DNA of 64,000 bases from Mesorhizobium sp. B2-4-3 (GTDB taxonomy: Bacteria > Pseudomonadota > Alphaproteobacteria > Rhizobiales > Rhizobiaceae): contig NZ_VFVL01000003.1 in the NCBI RefSeq assembly GCF_006442815.1, forward strand, positions 62,001 to 126,000, given 5' to 3'. Positions 25,348-33,998 of this stretch are shown one piece after another. The notes below the pieces were generated by a model that did not search any database, was not told the DNA's origin, and was given only the letters and a program-made list of their open reading frames with translations. Position numbers and translations under genes: made by a program. Positions within the stretch are counted from its first letter, which is position 1. Each line of letters starts with the position of its first letter.

Positions 25348-25533
25348 TCAGCCATCTCCGCCAGCGCTGTAGTGGCCACTATGCGCCTCGTTGAACCCTT
25401 TGCTGCCAGTAATAGTCTCACCGCTCGCACTTTCTTTTGGCACGGGCAGAAACATGCGCCGAAGGAAAAAGACGGCGGCGCCAACAAATACCGGCAGCAG
25501 AATTCCGAGATGTATCCAACCGGTTTGGGTCAT
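25348..25533 (-). CDS. Possible small antisense membrane peptide between phnI and phnJ
   Basis: 61 codons on the opposite strand, ATG at 25533 with AAGGGCG nearby. The product would have one hydrophobic helix (about residues 8-24, HLGILLPVFVGAAVFFL) followed by a basic patch and a Gly/Ser/His tail. The spacer is less GC-rich than its neighbours. An alternative is a plus-strand frame 25342-25593 that starts in the phnI stop (ATGA) and runs to phnJ but looks less protein-like. Either could be chance. No family recognised. Confidence 0.3.
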   Translation of the reverse strand: MTQTGWIHLGILLPVFVGAAVFFLRRMFLPVPKESASGETITGSKGFNEAHSGHYSAGGDG

Positions 25534-25598
25534 CCGGTTTCGCCCTTGTTTCCGAGTCTTGGACGCGAATTCAATAGCACAGAGCGGACGTGATCGCC

Positions 25599-26498
25599 AT
25601 GACCGACATCGCCACCTACAACTTCGCCTATCTCGACGAGCAGACCAAGCGGATGATCCGCCGCGCCATCCTCAAGGGCATCGCCATCCCCGGCTACCAG
25701 GTGCCTTTCGCCTCGCGCGAGATGCCGATGCCTTACGGCTGGGGCACCGGCGGCGTGCAAGTCACCGCCTCGATCATCGGCCCCGACGATGTGCTCAAGG
25801 TCATCGACCAGGGCGCCGACGACACCACTAATGCCGTGTCGATCCGCGCCTTCTTCAAGAAAGTCGCCAACGTCGCCGTCACCACCGAGACGGCGAAGGC
25901 AACGATCATCCAGACCCGCCACCGCATCCCCGAGCATCCGCTCAACGCGGACCAGGTGCTGGTCTTCCAGGTGCCGATCCCCGAGCCGCTGCGCTTCCTC
26001 GAGCCGCGCGAGACCGAAACGCGCAAAATGCATGCGCTGGAGGAATACGGCCTCATGCATGTGAAGCTCTACGAGGACATCGCCAGGCATGGCCGCATCG
26101 CCACCACCTACGCCTATCCGGTGAAGGTCGAGGGCCGTTACGTGATGGATCCTTCGCCGACGCCCAAATTCGACAATCCGAAGATGCACCGCTCGCCGGC
26201 TTTGCAGTTGTTCGGCGCCGGCCGCGAGAAGCGCATTTATGCGGTGCCGCCCTTCACCGACGTCGTCAGCCTCGACTTCGAGGACCATCCCTTCGAGGTG
26301 CAGACCTTCGACCAGCCTTGCGCGCTGTGCGGCGCCGGGAATGTCTATCTCGACGAAGTCATCCTCGACGACCATGGCGGCCACATGTTCGTCTGCTCGG
26401 ACACCGACCATTGCGAGAAGCGCCGCGCCGATGGCCATCACGGCCACCTTGCGCCGGAAACCCATCTCGCCCTTGAAGCAAAGGAGCCGGCAGAATGA
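25599..26498 (+). CDS. phnJ: C-P lyase catalytic subunit PhnJ (radical SAM)
   Basis: 299 residues from ATG at 25599 (GTG at 25590 is an alternative). The four functional cysteines fall at exactly the E. coli positions: Cys241, Cys244 and Cys266 for the 4Fe-4S cluster and Cys272 for the thiyl radical. The family segment YNFAYLDEQTKRMIRRAI opens the protein. PhnJ splits the C-P bond of 5-phosphoribosyl-1-phosphonate to a hydrocarbon and cyclic ribose phosphate. The stop overlaps the phnK start (ATGA). Confidence 0.97.
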   Translation: MTDIATYNFAYLDEQTKRMIRRAILKGIAIPGYQVPFASREMPMPYGWGTGGVQVTASIIGPDDVLKVIDQGADDTTNAVSIRAFFKKVANVAVTTETAKATIIQTRHRIPEHPLNADQVLVFQVPIPEPLRFLEPRETETRKMHALEEYGLMHVKLYEDIARHGRIATTYAYPVKVEGRYVMDPSPTPKFDNPKMHRSPALQLFGAGREKRIYAVPPFTDVVSLDFEDHPFEVQTFDQPCALCGAGNVYLDEVILDDHGGHMFVCSDTDHCEKRRADGHHGHLAPETHLALEAKEPAE

Positions 26499-27271
26499 CC
26501 GACGAACCGTTGCTGCGCGTTTCAGCGCTGTCCAAATTCTACGGCTCGCGCGTCGGCTGCGAGAACGTCACCTTCGACCTCTGGCCGGGCGAGGTTCTGG
26601 CGGTGGTCGGCGAGTCCGGCTCCGGCAAGACGACGCTGCTCAACTGCCTGTCGACCAGGCTGCTGCCCTCGTCCGGCACTGCGAGCTACCGCATGCGCGA
26701 CGGCCAGTGGCGCGAGCTCTACCGCATGAGCGAGGCCGAGCGTCGCTTCCTGATGCGCACCGACTGGGGTTTTGTTCACCAGAACCCGGCGGACGGGCTG
26801 CGCATGACCGTGTCGGCCGGCGCCAATGTCGGCGAGCGGCTGATGGCGGTCGGCGACCGCCACTACGGCAGGATCCGCGCCACCGCCGTCGATTGGCTGT
26901 CGCGCGTCGAGATCGACGAGGACCGCATCGACGACGAGCCGCGCGCCTTTTCCGGCGGCATGCGCCAGCGCCTGCAGATCGCCCGCAACCTGGTAACCAG
27001 CCCGCGCCTCGTCTTCATGGACGAGCCGACCGGCGGCCTCGATGTCTCGGTGCAGGCGCGCCTGCTCGACCTGTTGCGCGGGCTGGTCACCGACCTCGGG
27101 CTGGCGGCGATCGTCGTCACCCACGACCTCGCCGTGGCGCGGCTTCTGTCGCAGCGCATGATGGTGATGAAGGATGGCCGCGTCGTCGAAAGCGGCCTCA
27201 CCGACCGCGTGCTCGACGATCCGCGCGCGCCCTACACCCAGTTGCTTGTTTCTTCGATTTTGCAGGTGTGA
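26495..27271 (+). CDS. phnK: C-P lyase accessory ATPase PhnK
   Basis: 258 residues, ABC-type ATPase: Walker A GESGSGKT (about 39-46), VHQNPADGLRM Q-loop, signature FSGGMRQR, Walker B LVFMDEPTGGLD. Despite the fold it is not a transporter part but binds the PhnGHIJ core. It overlaps phnJ by four bases, and phnL begins two bases after its stop. Confidence 0.95.
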   Translation: MTDEPLLRVSALSKFYGSRVGCENVTFDLWPGEVLAVVGESGSGKTTLLNCLSTRLLPSSGTASYRMRDGQWRELYRMSEAERRFLMRTDWGFVHQNPADGLRMTVSAGANVGERLMAVGDRHYGRIRATAVDWLSRVEIDEDRIDDEPRAFSGGMRQRLQIARNLVTSPRLVFMDEPTGGLDVSVQARLLDLLRGLVTDLGLAAIVVTHDLAVARLLSQRMMVMKDGRVVESGLTDRVLDDPRAPYTQLLVSSILQV

Positions 27272-27273
27272 AC

Positions 27274-27981
27274 ATGGCCACTCCTCTCGTTGTCTCGGAC
27301 GTCGCCAAAAGCTTCACCATGCATCTGCGCGACGGTATCACGCTGCCGGTGGTGGCGGGTGTCTCCTTCTCGATCCGCGCTGGCGAATGCGCCGTGCTGG
27401 GCGGCCCGTCAGGTGCGGGAAAAAGCTCGATCCTGAAGATGCTCTACGGCAACTACGCCGTCGATGAAGGCCAGATCATCGTCCAGCATGGCAGCGGGTT
27501 GATCGACCTCGCCTCCGCCAGCCCGCGCACCGTGCTTTCCGTGCGCCGCCATACCATCGGCTATGTCAGCCAGTTCCTGCGCACCGTGCCGCGTGTCTCC
27601 GCGCTCGACGTCGTCGCCGAGCCTTTGGTCGAGCGAGGCGAGGACAGGGAAAGCGCGCGGACGAGAGCGCGTGCCCTGTTGGCGCAACTCAACCTGCCCG
27701 AAAAGCTCTGGGCGCTGCCGCCCGCGACCTTCTCGGGCGGCGAGCAGCAGCGCGTCAACATCGCGCGCGGCTTCATCACCGAGCATCCGATCCTGCTGCT
27801 CGACGAGCCGACCGCTTCGCTCGACGCGAAGAACCGCGATGTCGTGGTCGAGCTTATCGCCGCCAAGAAGGCGGCAGGCGTTGCGCTGCTCGGCATCTTC
27901 CACGACGTCGATGTGCGTGAGGCTGTCGCCGACCGCGTCATCGACGTCACCGCCTTCGCCGCCGGAAAGATCGCCGCATGA
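27274..27981 (+). CDS. phnL: C-P lyase accessory ATPase PhnL
   Basis: 235 residues. Walker [11 protein letters not shown], signature [14 protein letters not shown] and Walker [12 protein letters not shown] are present, with the PhnL-specific start [15 protein letters not shown]. PhnL works with PhnGHI on nucleoside-phosphonate formation. Its stop overlaps the start of the acetyltransferase gene (ATGA at 27978). Confidence 0.95.
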   Translation: MATPLVVSDVAKSFTMHLRDGITLPVVAGVSFSIRAGECAVLGGPSGAGKSSILKMLYGNYAVDEGQIIVQHGSGLIDLASASPRTVLSVRRHTIGYVSQFLRTVPRVSALDVVAEPLVERGEDRESARTRARALLAQLNLPEKLWALPPATFSGGEQQRVNIARGFITEHPILLLDEPTASLDAKNRDVVVELIAAKKAAGVALLGIFHDVDVREAVADRVIDVTAFAAGKIAA

Positions 27982-28592
27982 AAAAGCTTTCGGAGGCGCC
28001 GCTGATCCATCCGACGGCGCAGGTCGAAAACTCGACGCTCGGCCGCTGGACCGAGATCGCCGAGCGCAGCCGCGTCGCCGAATGCGAGCTCGGCGACTAT
28101 TCCTACATGATGCAGGACTGCGCCGTGTGGTGCGCGACCATCGGCAAGTTCTCCAACATCGCGGCGAGCGTGCGCATCAACGCCACCAACCATCCGACCT
28201 GGCGGCCGACGCTGCATCATTTCACCTATCGCGCCTCCGACTATTGGGACGATGCCGAGCATGAAAGCGCGTTCTTCGCCGAGCGCCGCGCCAAACGCGT
28301 CACGATCGGCCACGACACCTGGCTCGGCCATGGCTCGACCATCCTGCCCGGCGTCACCGTCGGTGACGGCGCGGCGGTCGGCGCGGGCGCCGTGGTGTCG
28401 AAGGACGTCGCGCCCTACACCATCGTCGGCGGCGTGCCGGCCAAGCCGATCCGCGAACGCTTCGACCGCCGCACCGCCGAGCGGTACCAGGCTTTAGCCT
28501 GGTGGGACTGGGATCATGCCCGGTTGCGCGCCGCGCTCGACGATTTCCGCGAGCTGGAGGCCGAGGCGTTTTTGGAGAAGCATGGCGGTTGA
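27978..28592 (+). CDS. Phosphonate-locus hexapeptide-repeat acetyltransferase
   Basis: 204 residues. A left-handed beta helix of hexapeptide repeats ([58 protein letters not shown]) contains a loop with the [15 protein letters not shown] catalytic-type histidines, as in chloramphenicol/streptogramin acetyltransferases. A distinct subfamily of this kind is regularly encoded in C-P lyase operons, presumably acetylating an aminoalkylphosphonate. It is coupled to phnL by ATGA overlap. It may do the job of PhnO, which belongs to another family. Confidence 0.85.
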   Translation: MKKLSEAPLIHPTAQVENSTLGRWTEIAERSRVAECELGDYSYMMQDCAVWCATIGKFSNIAASVRINATNHPTWRPTLHHFTYRASDYWDDAEHESAFFAERRAKRVTIGHDTWLGHGSTILPGVTVGDGAAVGAGAVVSKDVAPYTIVGGVPAKPIRERFDRRTAERYQALAWWDWDHARLRAALDDFRELEAEAFLEKHGG

Positions 28593-28594
28593 TG

Positions 28595-28672
28595 TTCGTG
28601 AATGGTCAATGGTCAATAGTGAATGGCAACGAAGCCCTTCTTTCTCACCATTCACCATTCACACCGTTGACA
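28595..28672. repeat. Inverted repeats of TGAATGG/CCATTCA type
   Basis: Several copies of TGAATGG-like words (28599-28626) face CCATTCACCATTCACA (28650-28665). They can form a long imperfect hairpin between the acetyltransferase and the 2H-phosphoesterase genes. No coding potential seen. Confidence 0.55.
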
Positions 28673-28712
28673 CATGACTCGGACAGGACGCCATCTCCCC
28701 AAGGAGATCGCC

Positions 28713-29423
28713 ATGCTCGACAAAGTCAGACCCTCGCTCGCAGGATTCTTCGAAGGCACCAATCCCAAGTCGCCGACACATCTTGGCACGCGTTACGATG
28801 CGGCAGGCAATTTCCTGCTTGAACACGGCAACACGGTGGTCTGCCACCTCGTTGAAGGATCACCCTCCGAAGCTGCGATCATCGAAGCGCGCAAGCGCAT
28901 GCTGGCCATGCCCGACGCGGACCGCCTCGCCTTCACGCCGATCTCCAGCCTGCACATGACGCTCTTCCAGGGCATCATCGAATACCGGCGCCGGCTCCCC
29001 TACTGGCCCTCCGACGTGCCGCTCGACACCGGCATCGACGACATGACGCGTCTCTATCTCGAGCGGTTGCAGCGCTTTGAACCTTGCCCTCCCTTCCGCA
29101 TCAGGGCCATCAGCGTCACGCCGAACGGCCTTACGGTCGCCGGCGCTTCCAACGAGGATGAGCGCATCCTGCGCCTGTGGCGCGACGCCCTTTCAGTGCC
29201 GTTCGGCTACCGCCATCCCGACCACGACGTGTATGTCTTCCACATCACCTTCGCCTACCAGATCCGCCGCCTCGCCGACGAGCGCGCCGGCGCCTGGCAG
29301 GAATTGTTCGACGACTGCCTGTCGTTCCTCGAGCGCGAGGCTCCGGTGATCGAGCTCGGGCCGCCGGCCTTCTGCAGCTTCAAGGACATGAAGCATTTCG
29401 AGGAATTGCTGGTGCTTGGTTGA
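28713..29423 (+). CDS. DUF1868-type 2H phosphoesterase-like protein
   Basis: 236 residues from ATG at 28713, with AAGGAGAT upstream. Two H-x-T motifs, SLHMTLFQG (about residue 80) and VFHITFAYQ (about 170), are the paired catalytic histidines of the 2H phosphoesterase superfamily, which acts on cyclic phosphates or RNA ends. C-P lyase produces a 5-phosphoribosyl cyclic phosphate, so a role in opening it is possible but unproven. Many phn loci carry a different 2H family, DUF1045. It is separated from phnC by a Pho box. Confidence 0.75.
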   Translation: MLDKVRPSLAGFFEGTNPKSPTHLGTRYDAAGNFLLEHGNTVVCHLVEGSPSEAAIIEARKRMLAMPDADRLAFTPISSLHMTLFQGIIEYRRRLPYWPSDVPLDTGIDDMTRLYLERLQRFEPCPPFRIRAISVTPNGLTVAGASNEDERILRLWRDALSVPFGYRHPDHDVYVFHITFAYQIRRLADERAGAWQELFDDCLSFLEREAPVIELGPPAFCSFKDMKHFEELLVLG

Positions 29424-29451
29424 ACCTCCAAGCCTGTGGGACGTAACAAAA

Positions 29452-29469
29452 CTGACATCAATCCGACAC
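29452..29469 (+). promoter_or_regulatory. Pho box upstream of phnC
   Basis: CTGACAT-caat-CCGACAC: the first heptamer matches the PhoB consensus at six of seven positions, the second at four. Position 71 bases before the phnC ATG fits a PhoB-activated promoter for phosphonate import. Confidence 0.6.
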
Positions 29470-29539
29470 CCCAGCTTCATCGGCCTGCGCTAGCGAAGGT
29501 TAACAGACCTGCAAAAGCGCAACGGACTGGAGTTTTGGT

Positions 29540-30397
29540 ATGTCAGCATCATCGGCCACGCTCGAAATCCGCGGCGTAACCCGACGATTTGGCAAGAACA
29601 CCGCTGTCAGCGACATCAACATCTCGATCCCGCGCGGCCAGATGGTCGGCATCATCGGCCGTTCCGGCGCCGGCAAGTCGACGCTTTTGCGCATGATCAA
29701 TCGTCTCATCGATCCGAGCCAAGGGTCGATTTTTTTTGAGGGCGCGGAGGTTTCCAGCCTGCAAGGCTCGCCGCTGCGCCGCTGGCAGCGCGACTGCGCC
29801 ATGATCTTCCAGCAGTTCAACCTCGTGCCGCGCCTCGACGTGCTGACCAATGTGCTGCTCGGCCGCCTCAACCACCGCTCGACGGTTTCCAACCTGCTTG
29901 GCATGTTCACGCGCACCGAATGCGCCGAGGCCGTGGCCGCGCTCGAGCGCCTCGACATCGCCCGCACCGCGCTGCAGCCGGCCGGCACGCTGTCCGGCGG
30001 CCAGCAGCAGCGTGTGGCGATCGCCCGCGCCATGATGCAGCAACCGAAAGTGCTTCTGGCCGACGAGCCGATCGCCTCGCTCGACCCGCTCAACGCCAAG
30101 GTGGTGATGGATTCGCTGCGCGACATCAATCTGCGCGAAGGCATCACCGTCGTCACCAACCTGCACACGCTGGACACCGCGCGCGCCTATTGCAACCGCA
30201 TCATCGGCATGGCCTCCGGAAAGGTCGTCTTCGATGGCGCACCGGAAGACCTCGACCGCGACGCCGTGCGCACGGTCTACGGCGCCGATGCCAGCGGCGC
30301 CGAGATCTCCGAAGCCATCACGTCGACCAGCGTGACCATCAAGCCGAAGATCACCGCATCCGCCGGACCGCTCGAACCAGCCTTCCCTGGCTACTGA
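29540..30397 (+). CDS. phnC: Phosphonate ABC transporter ATPase PhnC
   Basis: 285 residues. Walker [10 protein letters not shown] (40-48), Q-loop [20 protein letters not shown], signature LSGGQQQR and Walker [13 protein letters not shown] are intact; the ISLHTLD-like [12 protein letters not shown] is PhnC-typical. It powers phosphonate or phosphate import through PhnE1/E2. A C-terminal tail of about 30 residues beyond the ATPase core is longer than in E. coli. GGAG precedes the ATG. Confidence 0.95.
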   Translation: MSASSATLEIRGVTRRFGKNTAVSDINISIPRGQMVGIIGRSGAGKSTLLRMINRLIDPSQGSIFFEGAEVSSLQGSPLRRWQRDCAMIFQQFNLVPRLDVLTNVLLGRLNHRSTVSNLLGMFTRTECAEAVAALERLDIARTALQPAGTLSGGQQQRVAIARAMMQQPKVLLADEPIASLDPLNAKVVMDSLRDINLREGITVVTNLHTLDTARAYCNRIIGMASGKVVFDGAPEDLDRDAVRTVYGADASGAEISEAITSTSVTIKPKITASAGPLEPAFPGY

Positions 30398-30538
30398 GTC
30401 CACCGTCCCGGCGCCAGCCGGTGCCGGCAAATCGTGGACTTCAGCAGAGCAACCCGGATCGCCCGCCAGCGTCAAAGGCAAGACTTGAAAAATCAGAACG
30501 CCGCCGGCGCGCAGCCGGAGCAACAGGAGAGAGACAAA

Positions 30539-31447
30539 ATGTTCAGGAAGATGGTTTTTGGGGCGGTTTCGCTGCTCGCCATGGCGGCAAGCGCCGCGCA
30601 CGCCGCTGACATCAAGGAATTCCGCGTCGGCATCCTCGGCGGCGAGAACGAGACCGACCGCCTGCGCAACTACCAGTGCCTCGCCGATCACCTGAAGTCG
30701 GAATTCGGCTTCGAGAAGGTGTCGCTGTTCCCGGCCGCCGACTATGATGGCGTCATCCAGGGCCTGCTCGGCGGCACGCTCGACTTCGCCGAGCTCGGCG
30801 CCTCCGGTTACGCCAGCGTCTATATCAAGGACCCGAAGGCGGTCACGCCGATCCTCACCACCAAGCAGACCGACGGCTCGACCGGCTATTACTCGATCGG
30901 CCTGGCGCTGAAGACCTCGGGGATCACCGACATCAAGTCGGCCAAGGGCAAGAAGCTCGGCTATGCCGATCCGGACTCGACCTCCGGCTATCTGATCCCG
31001 CTGACCCAGATTCCGAAGGACACCGGCGCGTCCAACGAAACCTACTTCGCCTCGACCCAGTTCAACGGCGGCCACGAGAACAACGTGCTGGCCGTGCGCG
31101 ACGGCAAGGTCGACGTGGCGGTGGACGATTCCTCAGGCATCGGCGACTTCAAGAACGGCTACACCTCCGGCACCTTCCACAAGGAAGTCGCCAAGGGCGC
31201 TGTCGACCCGAACGACTTCGTCGAAGTGTGGCGCTCGGGCCTGATCCCGAACGGCCCGCTGGTTGTCCGCACCGCGCTTGGCGACGACATGACCGCCAAG
31301 CTCACCGCTTTCTTCACCGCGCTGCCGGCCAAGGACAAGGCCTGCTTCGAAGGCGTCGAAGGTGGCGATTTCACTGGCTATGTCCCGGTGAAGCCTGATT
31401 TCTACAGCGTCATCGTCGAAGCCCGCAAAGCCGCTATCGGCGGCTGA
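30539..31447 (+). CDS. phnD: Phosphonate ABC transporter binding protein PhnD
   Basis: 302 residues from ATG at 30539 (AGGAGAGAG upstream); the frame stays open further 5' without sense. Signal peptide residues 1-24 end in AHA before ADIKEFR. Family features FRVGILGGENETDRLRNYQCLADHL and the YGVIQGLLGGTLDFAELG region match PhnD. It binds phosphonates in the periplasm with high affinity. 141 bases separate it from phnC. Confidence 0.95.
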   Translation: MFRKMVFGAVSLLAMAASAAHAADIKEFRVGILGGENETDRLRNYQCLADHLKSEFGFEKVSLFPAADYDGVIQGLLGGTLDFAELGASGYASVYIKDPKAVTPILTTKQTDGSTGYYSIGLALKTSGITDIKSAKGKKLGYADPDSTSGYLIPLTQIPKDTGASNETYFASTQFNGGHENNVLAVRDGKVDVAVDDSSGIGDFKNGYTSGTFHKEVAKGAVDPNDFVEVWRSGLIPNGPLVVRTALGDDMTAKLTAFFTALPAKDKACFEGVEGGDFTGYVPVKPDFYSVIVEARKAAIGG

Positions 31448-31477
31448 CGGCAAGATCAGAAAGGGCGGCGGCTTCCT

Positions 31478-31522
31478 CTAAAGCGACGTGCGTCCAGTTG
31501 GACGCACAAAGTACGCTTTAGC
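31478..31522. repeat. Nested hairpin repeat between phnD and phnE1
   Basis: Outer arms CTAAAGCG / CGCTTTAG and inner arms GTGCGTCC / GGACGCAC form a two-level hairpin. It resembles another common rhizobial intergenic palindrome and also fits the pattern of a structure just after a binding-protein gene. Confidence 0.65.
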
Positions 31523-31613
31523 ACTTTGAATGGCCGCATCGGCTTTTTCCGAAGATCGGGATTTCGATTTTCGGGCCGATGCGGCGACGCCGCCCTTTTT
31601 GCATGTCCCGATC

Positions 31614-32567
31614 ATGACATCAGCGACACTCCATTCCGACGCCACCCGCCGGCAAGCCGACGCCTGGCGGCGCCAGACCTCGCTGCGCCGCTTCTACACC
31701 GCGCTCGGCGTCGGCCTGCTGCTTGTCGCCATGTGCGCCACCATGTGGTTCGCCGACGAAGCCAATGCCGGGCATTTCTTCGACCGGCTGCCGCACATCC
31801 TCGATTTCCTGAGCTGGCTGGTCCCGAAGGACTGGAGCGACGTCTGGCGGGCCCTGTTCGACATCGCCTCGCCCAACGACAAGGGCACGCAGGAGTTCAA
31901 CTTCCCGCTCGGCCGCGTCTATGTCTGGGGTGGCTTCTACATCCCCGAATATTTCGAGCTGATGCTGACCACGGTGAACGTGGCGCTGGTCTCGACCTTC
32001 ATCGGCTTCGTCTTCGCGGTGCCCTTCTCCTTCATCGCCGCGCGCAACCTGACGCCGAGCCCGGTCCTGCGGCTCTTCGTCAAGCGCTTCATGGAATTGC
32101 TGCGCGCCTTCCCCGAAATCGTCATTGCCGGCCTGTTCGCGGCCATCGTCTCGATCGGGCCTGTCGCCGCCATCATCGCCATCGGCCTGCATTCGATCGG
32201 CGCGCTGGGCAAGCTGTTCTATGAGATCAACGAGAACATCGACATGCGCCCGGAAGAGGGCCTGCGCGCCGTCGGTGCCAACTGGTTCGAGCGCGTGCGT
32301 TTCGCCGACCTGCCGCAGGTGCTGCCCAATTTCATGTCCTACACGCTGCTTCGGATCGAGATCAACGTGCGCATCTCGACCATCATGGGCGCGGTCGGCG
32401 GCGGCGGTATCGGCGAGGAATTGAAGCTTTCGATCTCGCGCGGCTTCGGCGCCAAGACGCTGGCGCTGGTGCTGCTGCTCTTCATCACCATTTTCCTCGT
32501 CGACCAGTTCTCCGCCTGGCTGCGCCGCAAGCTTGTCGGCGAGCAAGCATTTTTGATGAGCGCTTGA
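31614..32567 (+). CDS. phnE: Phosphonate ABC transporter permease PhnE1
   Basis: 317 residues from ATG at 31614. Membrane helices begin at about residue 30, and the permease core includes FELMLTTVNVALVSTFIGF and the RAVGANWFERVRFADLPQVLP coupling loop. The extra residues between the first and second helix (FDRLPHILDFLSWL) are usual. It pairs with PhnE2, whose ATG starts two bases after its stop. Confidence 0.93.
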   Translation: MTSATLHSDATRRQADAWRRQTSLRRFYTALGVGLLLVAMCATMWFADEANAGHFFDRLPHILDFLSWLVPKDWSDVWRALFDIASPNDKGTQEFNFPLGRVYVWGGFYIPEYFELMLTTVNVALVSTFIGFVFAVPFSFIAARNLTPSPVLRLFVKRFMELLRAFPEIVIAGLFAAIVSIGPVAAIIAIGLHSIGALGKLFYEINENIDMRPEEGLRAVGANWFERVRFADLPQVLPNFMSYTLLRIEINVRISTIMGAVGGGGIGEELKLSISRGFGAKTLALVLLLFITIFLVDQFSAWLRRKLVGEQAFLMSA

Positions 32568-32568
32568 T

Positions 32569-33933
32569 ATGGCTATGACCGCCGACGAACTAAGCGCCAT
32601 CGAAAGCCGCCACCCGCAGGTGTTCCAGCGGCCGGCCTACAAGCGCTTTTGGCCACTGCTGCTGATCGCGGGCACGGTGCTCTACCTCGCCTACGCCCTC
32701 TGGTTCTTCAGCCTGCCGCAGGTGCTGCGCGAGTCGCACTGGGAACGCCTGCCGCTCTTCCTGTCGCAATGGATCAGCTACGACCTGCAGCCGGAATTCC
32801 GTCTCGACCAGCCTGAGATCACGCCCAAATATCCGCGCTTCTCGGCGCTCGGCGAGCATCCTGATCCCGACTGGGTGATCAAGAATCCGGACGGCACCTT
32901 CACCGTACTGATCGACGGTCGGGACAAGTCCGTCACCTTCGACAAGACCAGGGCAACGATCGTCGCCAACGGCCAGACGGTGCCGGTGTCGCTTACCGGC
33001 GGCAAGCCAGAGGTGACGGGTCCGGTGCCTGACTGGGTGACCGTCCATGACGACGAGATCGTCGCCAAGATGGGCTTCGCCGGCGAGGTGCGCGTCACCG
33101 TCGACCGCGTCAAGGTTCGCAAGCGCTTCCTCGGCTGGGCCAATTTCGTCTTCGACACGCGCTCGCCCTTCTTCGGCAAATCGGCCGGCGAGGTCATCTC
33201 GCTGATCGTCTCCGGGCCTGAGCTTCAGCCCGGCACTTCGAACCTCGCCTTGGCCGCCGACAACATCTGGAACAACGCGCAGTGGCAGCACGGCGACGTT
33301 TGGACGAAACTCCTGCAGACCATCGTCATGGCGTTTCTCGGCACGCTGCTCGGCGGTATCGTCGCCTTCCCGCTCGCCTTCTTCGCCGCCCGCAACATCA
33401 CGCCGAGCGGCCTGCTCAGCCAGGTGCTGAAACGCTTCTTCGATTTCATGCGCTCGGTCGACATGCTGATCTGGGCGCTGTTCTTCACCCGCGCCTTCGG
33501 CCCCGGGCCGCTGGCCGGCAGTGCCGCGATCTTCTTCACCGAGATCGGCACATTGGGCAAAACCTATTCCGAAGCGCTCGAGAACATCGACGACAAGCCG
33601 CGCGAAGGCGTGCTCTCGACCGGCGCCAACGGCCTGCTCGTGCAGCGCTACGGCGTGATGCCGGAAGTGGTGCCGGTCTTTATCAGCCAGACGCTCTACC
33701 AGTGGGAATCCAACACCCGCGGCGCCACCATCATCGGCGCCGTCGGCGCCGGCGGCATCGGCCTGAAACTATGGGAAGCGATGCGCACCAACTCGAACTG
33801 GGCCAACGTCTTCTACATGGTGCTGCTGACGCTGCTCGTCGTCTTCATCTTCGACAACATCTCGAACTTCCTGCGCCGAAGGCTGAGCCGCACGCTGCAT
33901 GATTACAACAGGCTGCAGGCGGCGCAGGGGTAA
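32569..33933 (+). CDS. phnE: Phosphonate ABC transporter permease PhnE2, with large periplasmic insert
   Basis: 454 residues. After a first helix (about 25-45) comes a roughly 170-residue hydrophilic stretch (about 65-235) before the standard PhnE core (ETLGIA-type segment, LSTGANGLLVQRYGVMPEVVP coupling loop). Rhizobial second PhnE proteins share this long insert, which should be periplasmic. No phnM, phnN or phnP follows: the next genes are on the other strand. Confidence 0.93.
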   Translation: MAMTADELSAIESRHPQVFQRPAYKRFWPLLLIAGTVLYLAYALWFFSLPQVLRESHWERLPLFLSQWISYDLQPEFRLDQPEITPKYPRFSALGEHPDPDWVIKNPDGTFTVLIDGRDKSVTFDKTRATIVANGQTVPVSLTGGKPEVTGPVPDWVTVHDDEIVAKMGFAGEVRVTVDRVKVRKRFLGWANFVFDTRSPFFGKSAGEVISLIVSGPELQPGTSNLALAADNIWNNAQWQHGDVWTKLLQTIVMAFLGTLLGGIVAFPLAFFAARNITPSGLLSQVLKRFFDFMRSVDMLIWALFFTRAFGPGPLAGSAAIFFTEIGTLGKTYSEALENIDDKPREGVLSTGANGLLVQRYGVMPEVVPVFISQTLYQWESNTRGATIIGAVGAGGIGLKLWEAMRTNSNWANVFYMVLLTLLVVFIFDNISNFLRRRLSRTLHDYNRLQAAQG

Positions 33934-33998
33934 TCTTGCTGTGCTGAACCGGCGAGAGGGGGGCGCGAAGGATCGCCAACGCTCGTTAGGCGGCGCGC

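Noticed and set aside
25342-25593. 83-codon plus-strand frame starting in the phnI stop codon
   Set aside because: The ATGA coupling is tempting, but the product has no hydrophobic core, helix or motif; the antisense frame is more protein-like, so this one was not called.
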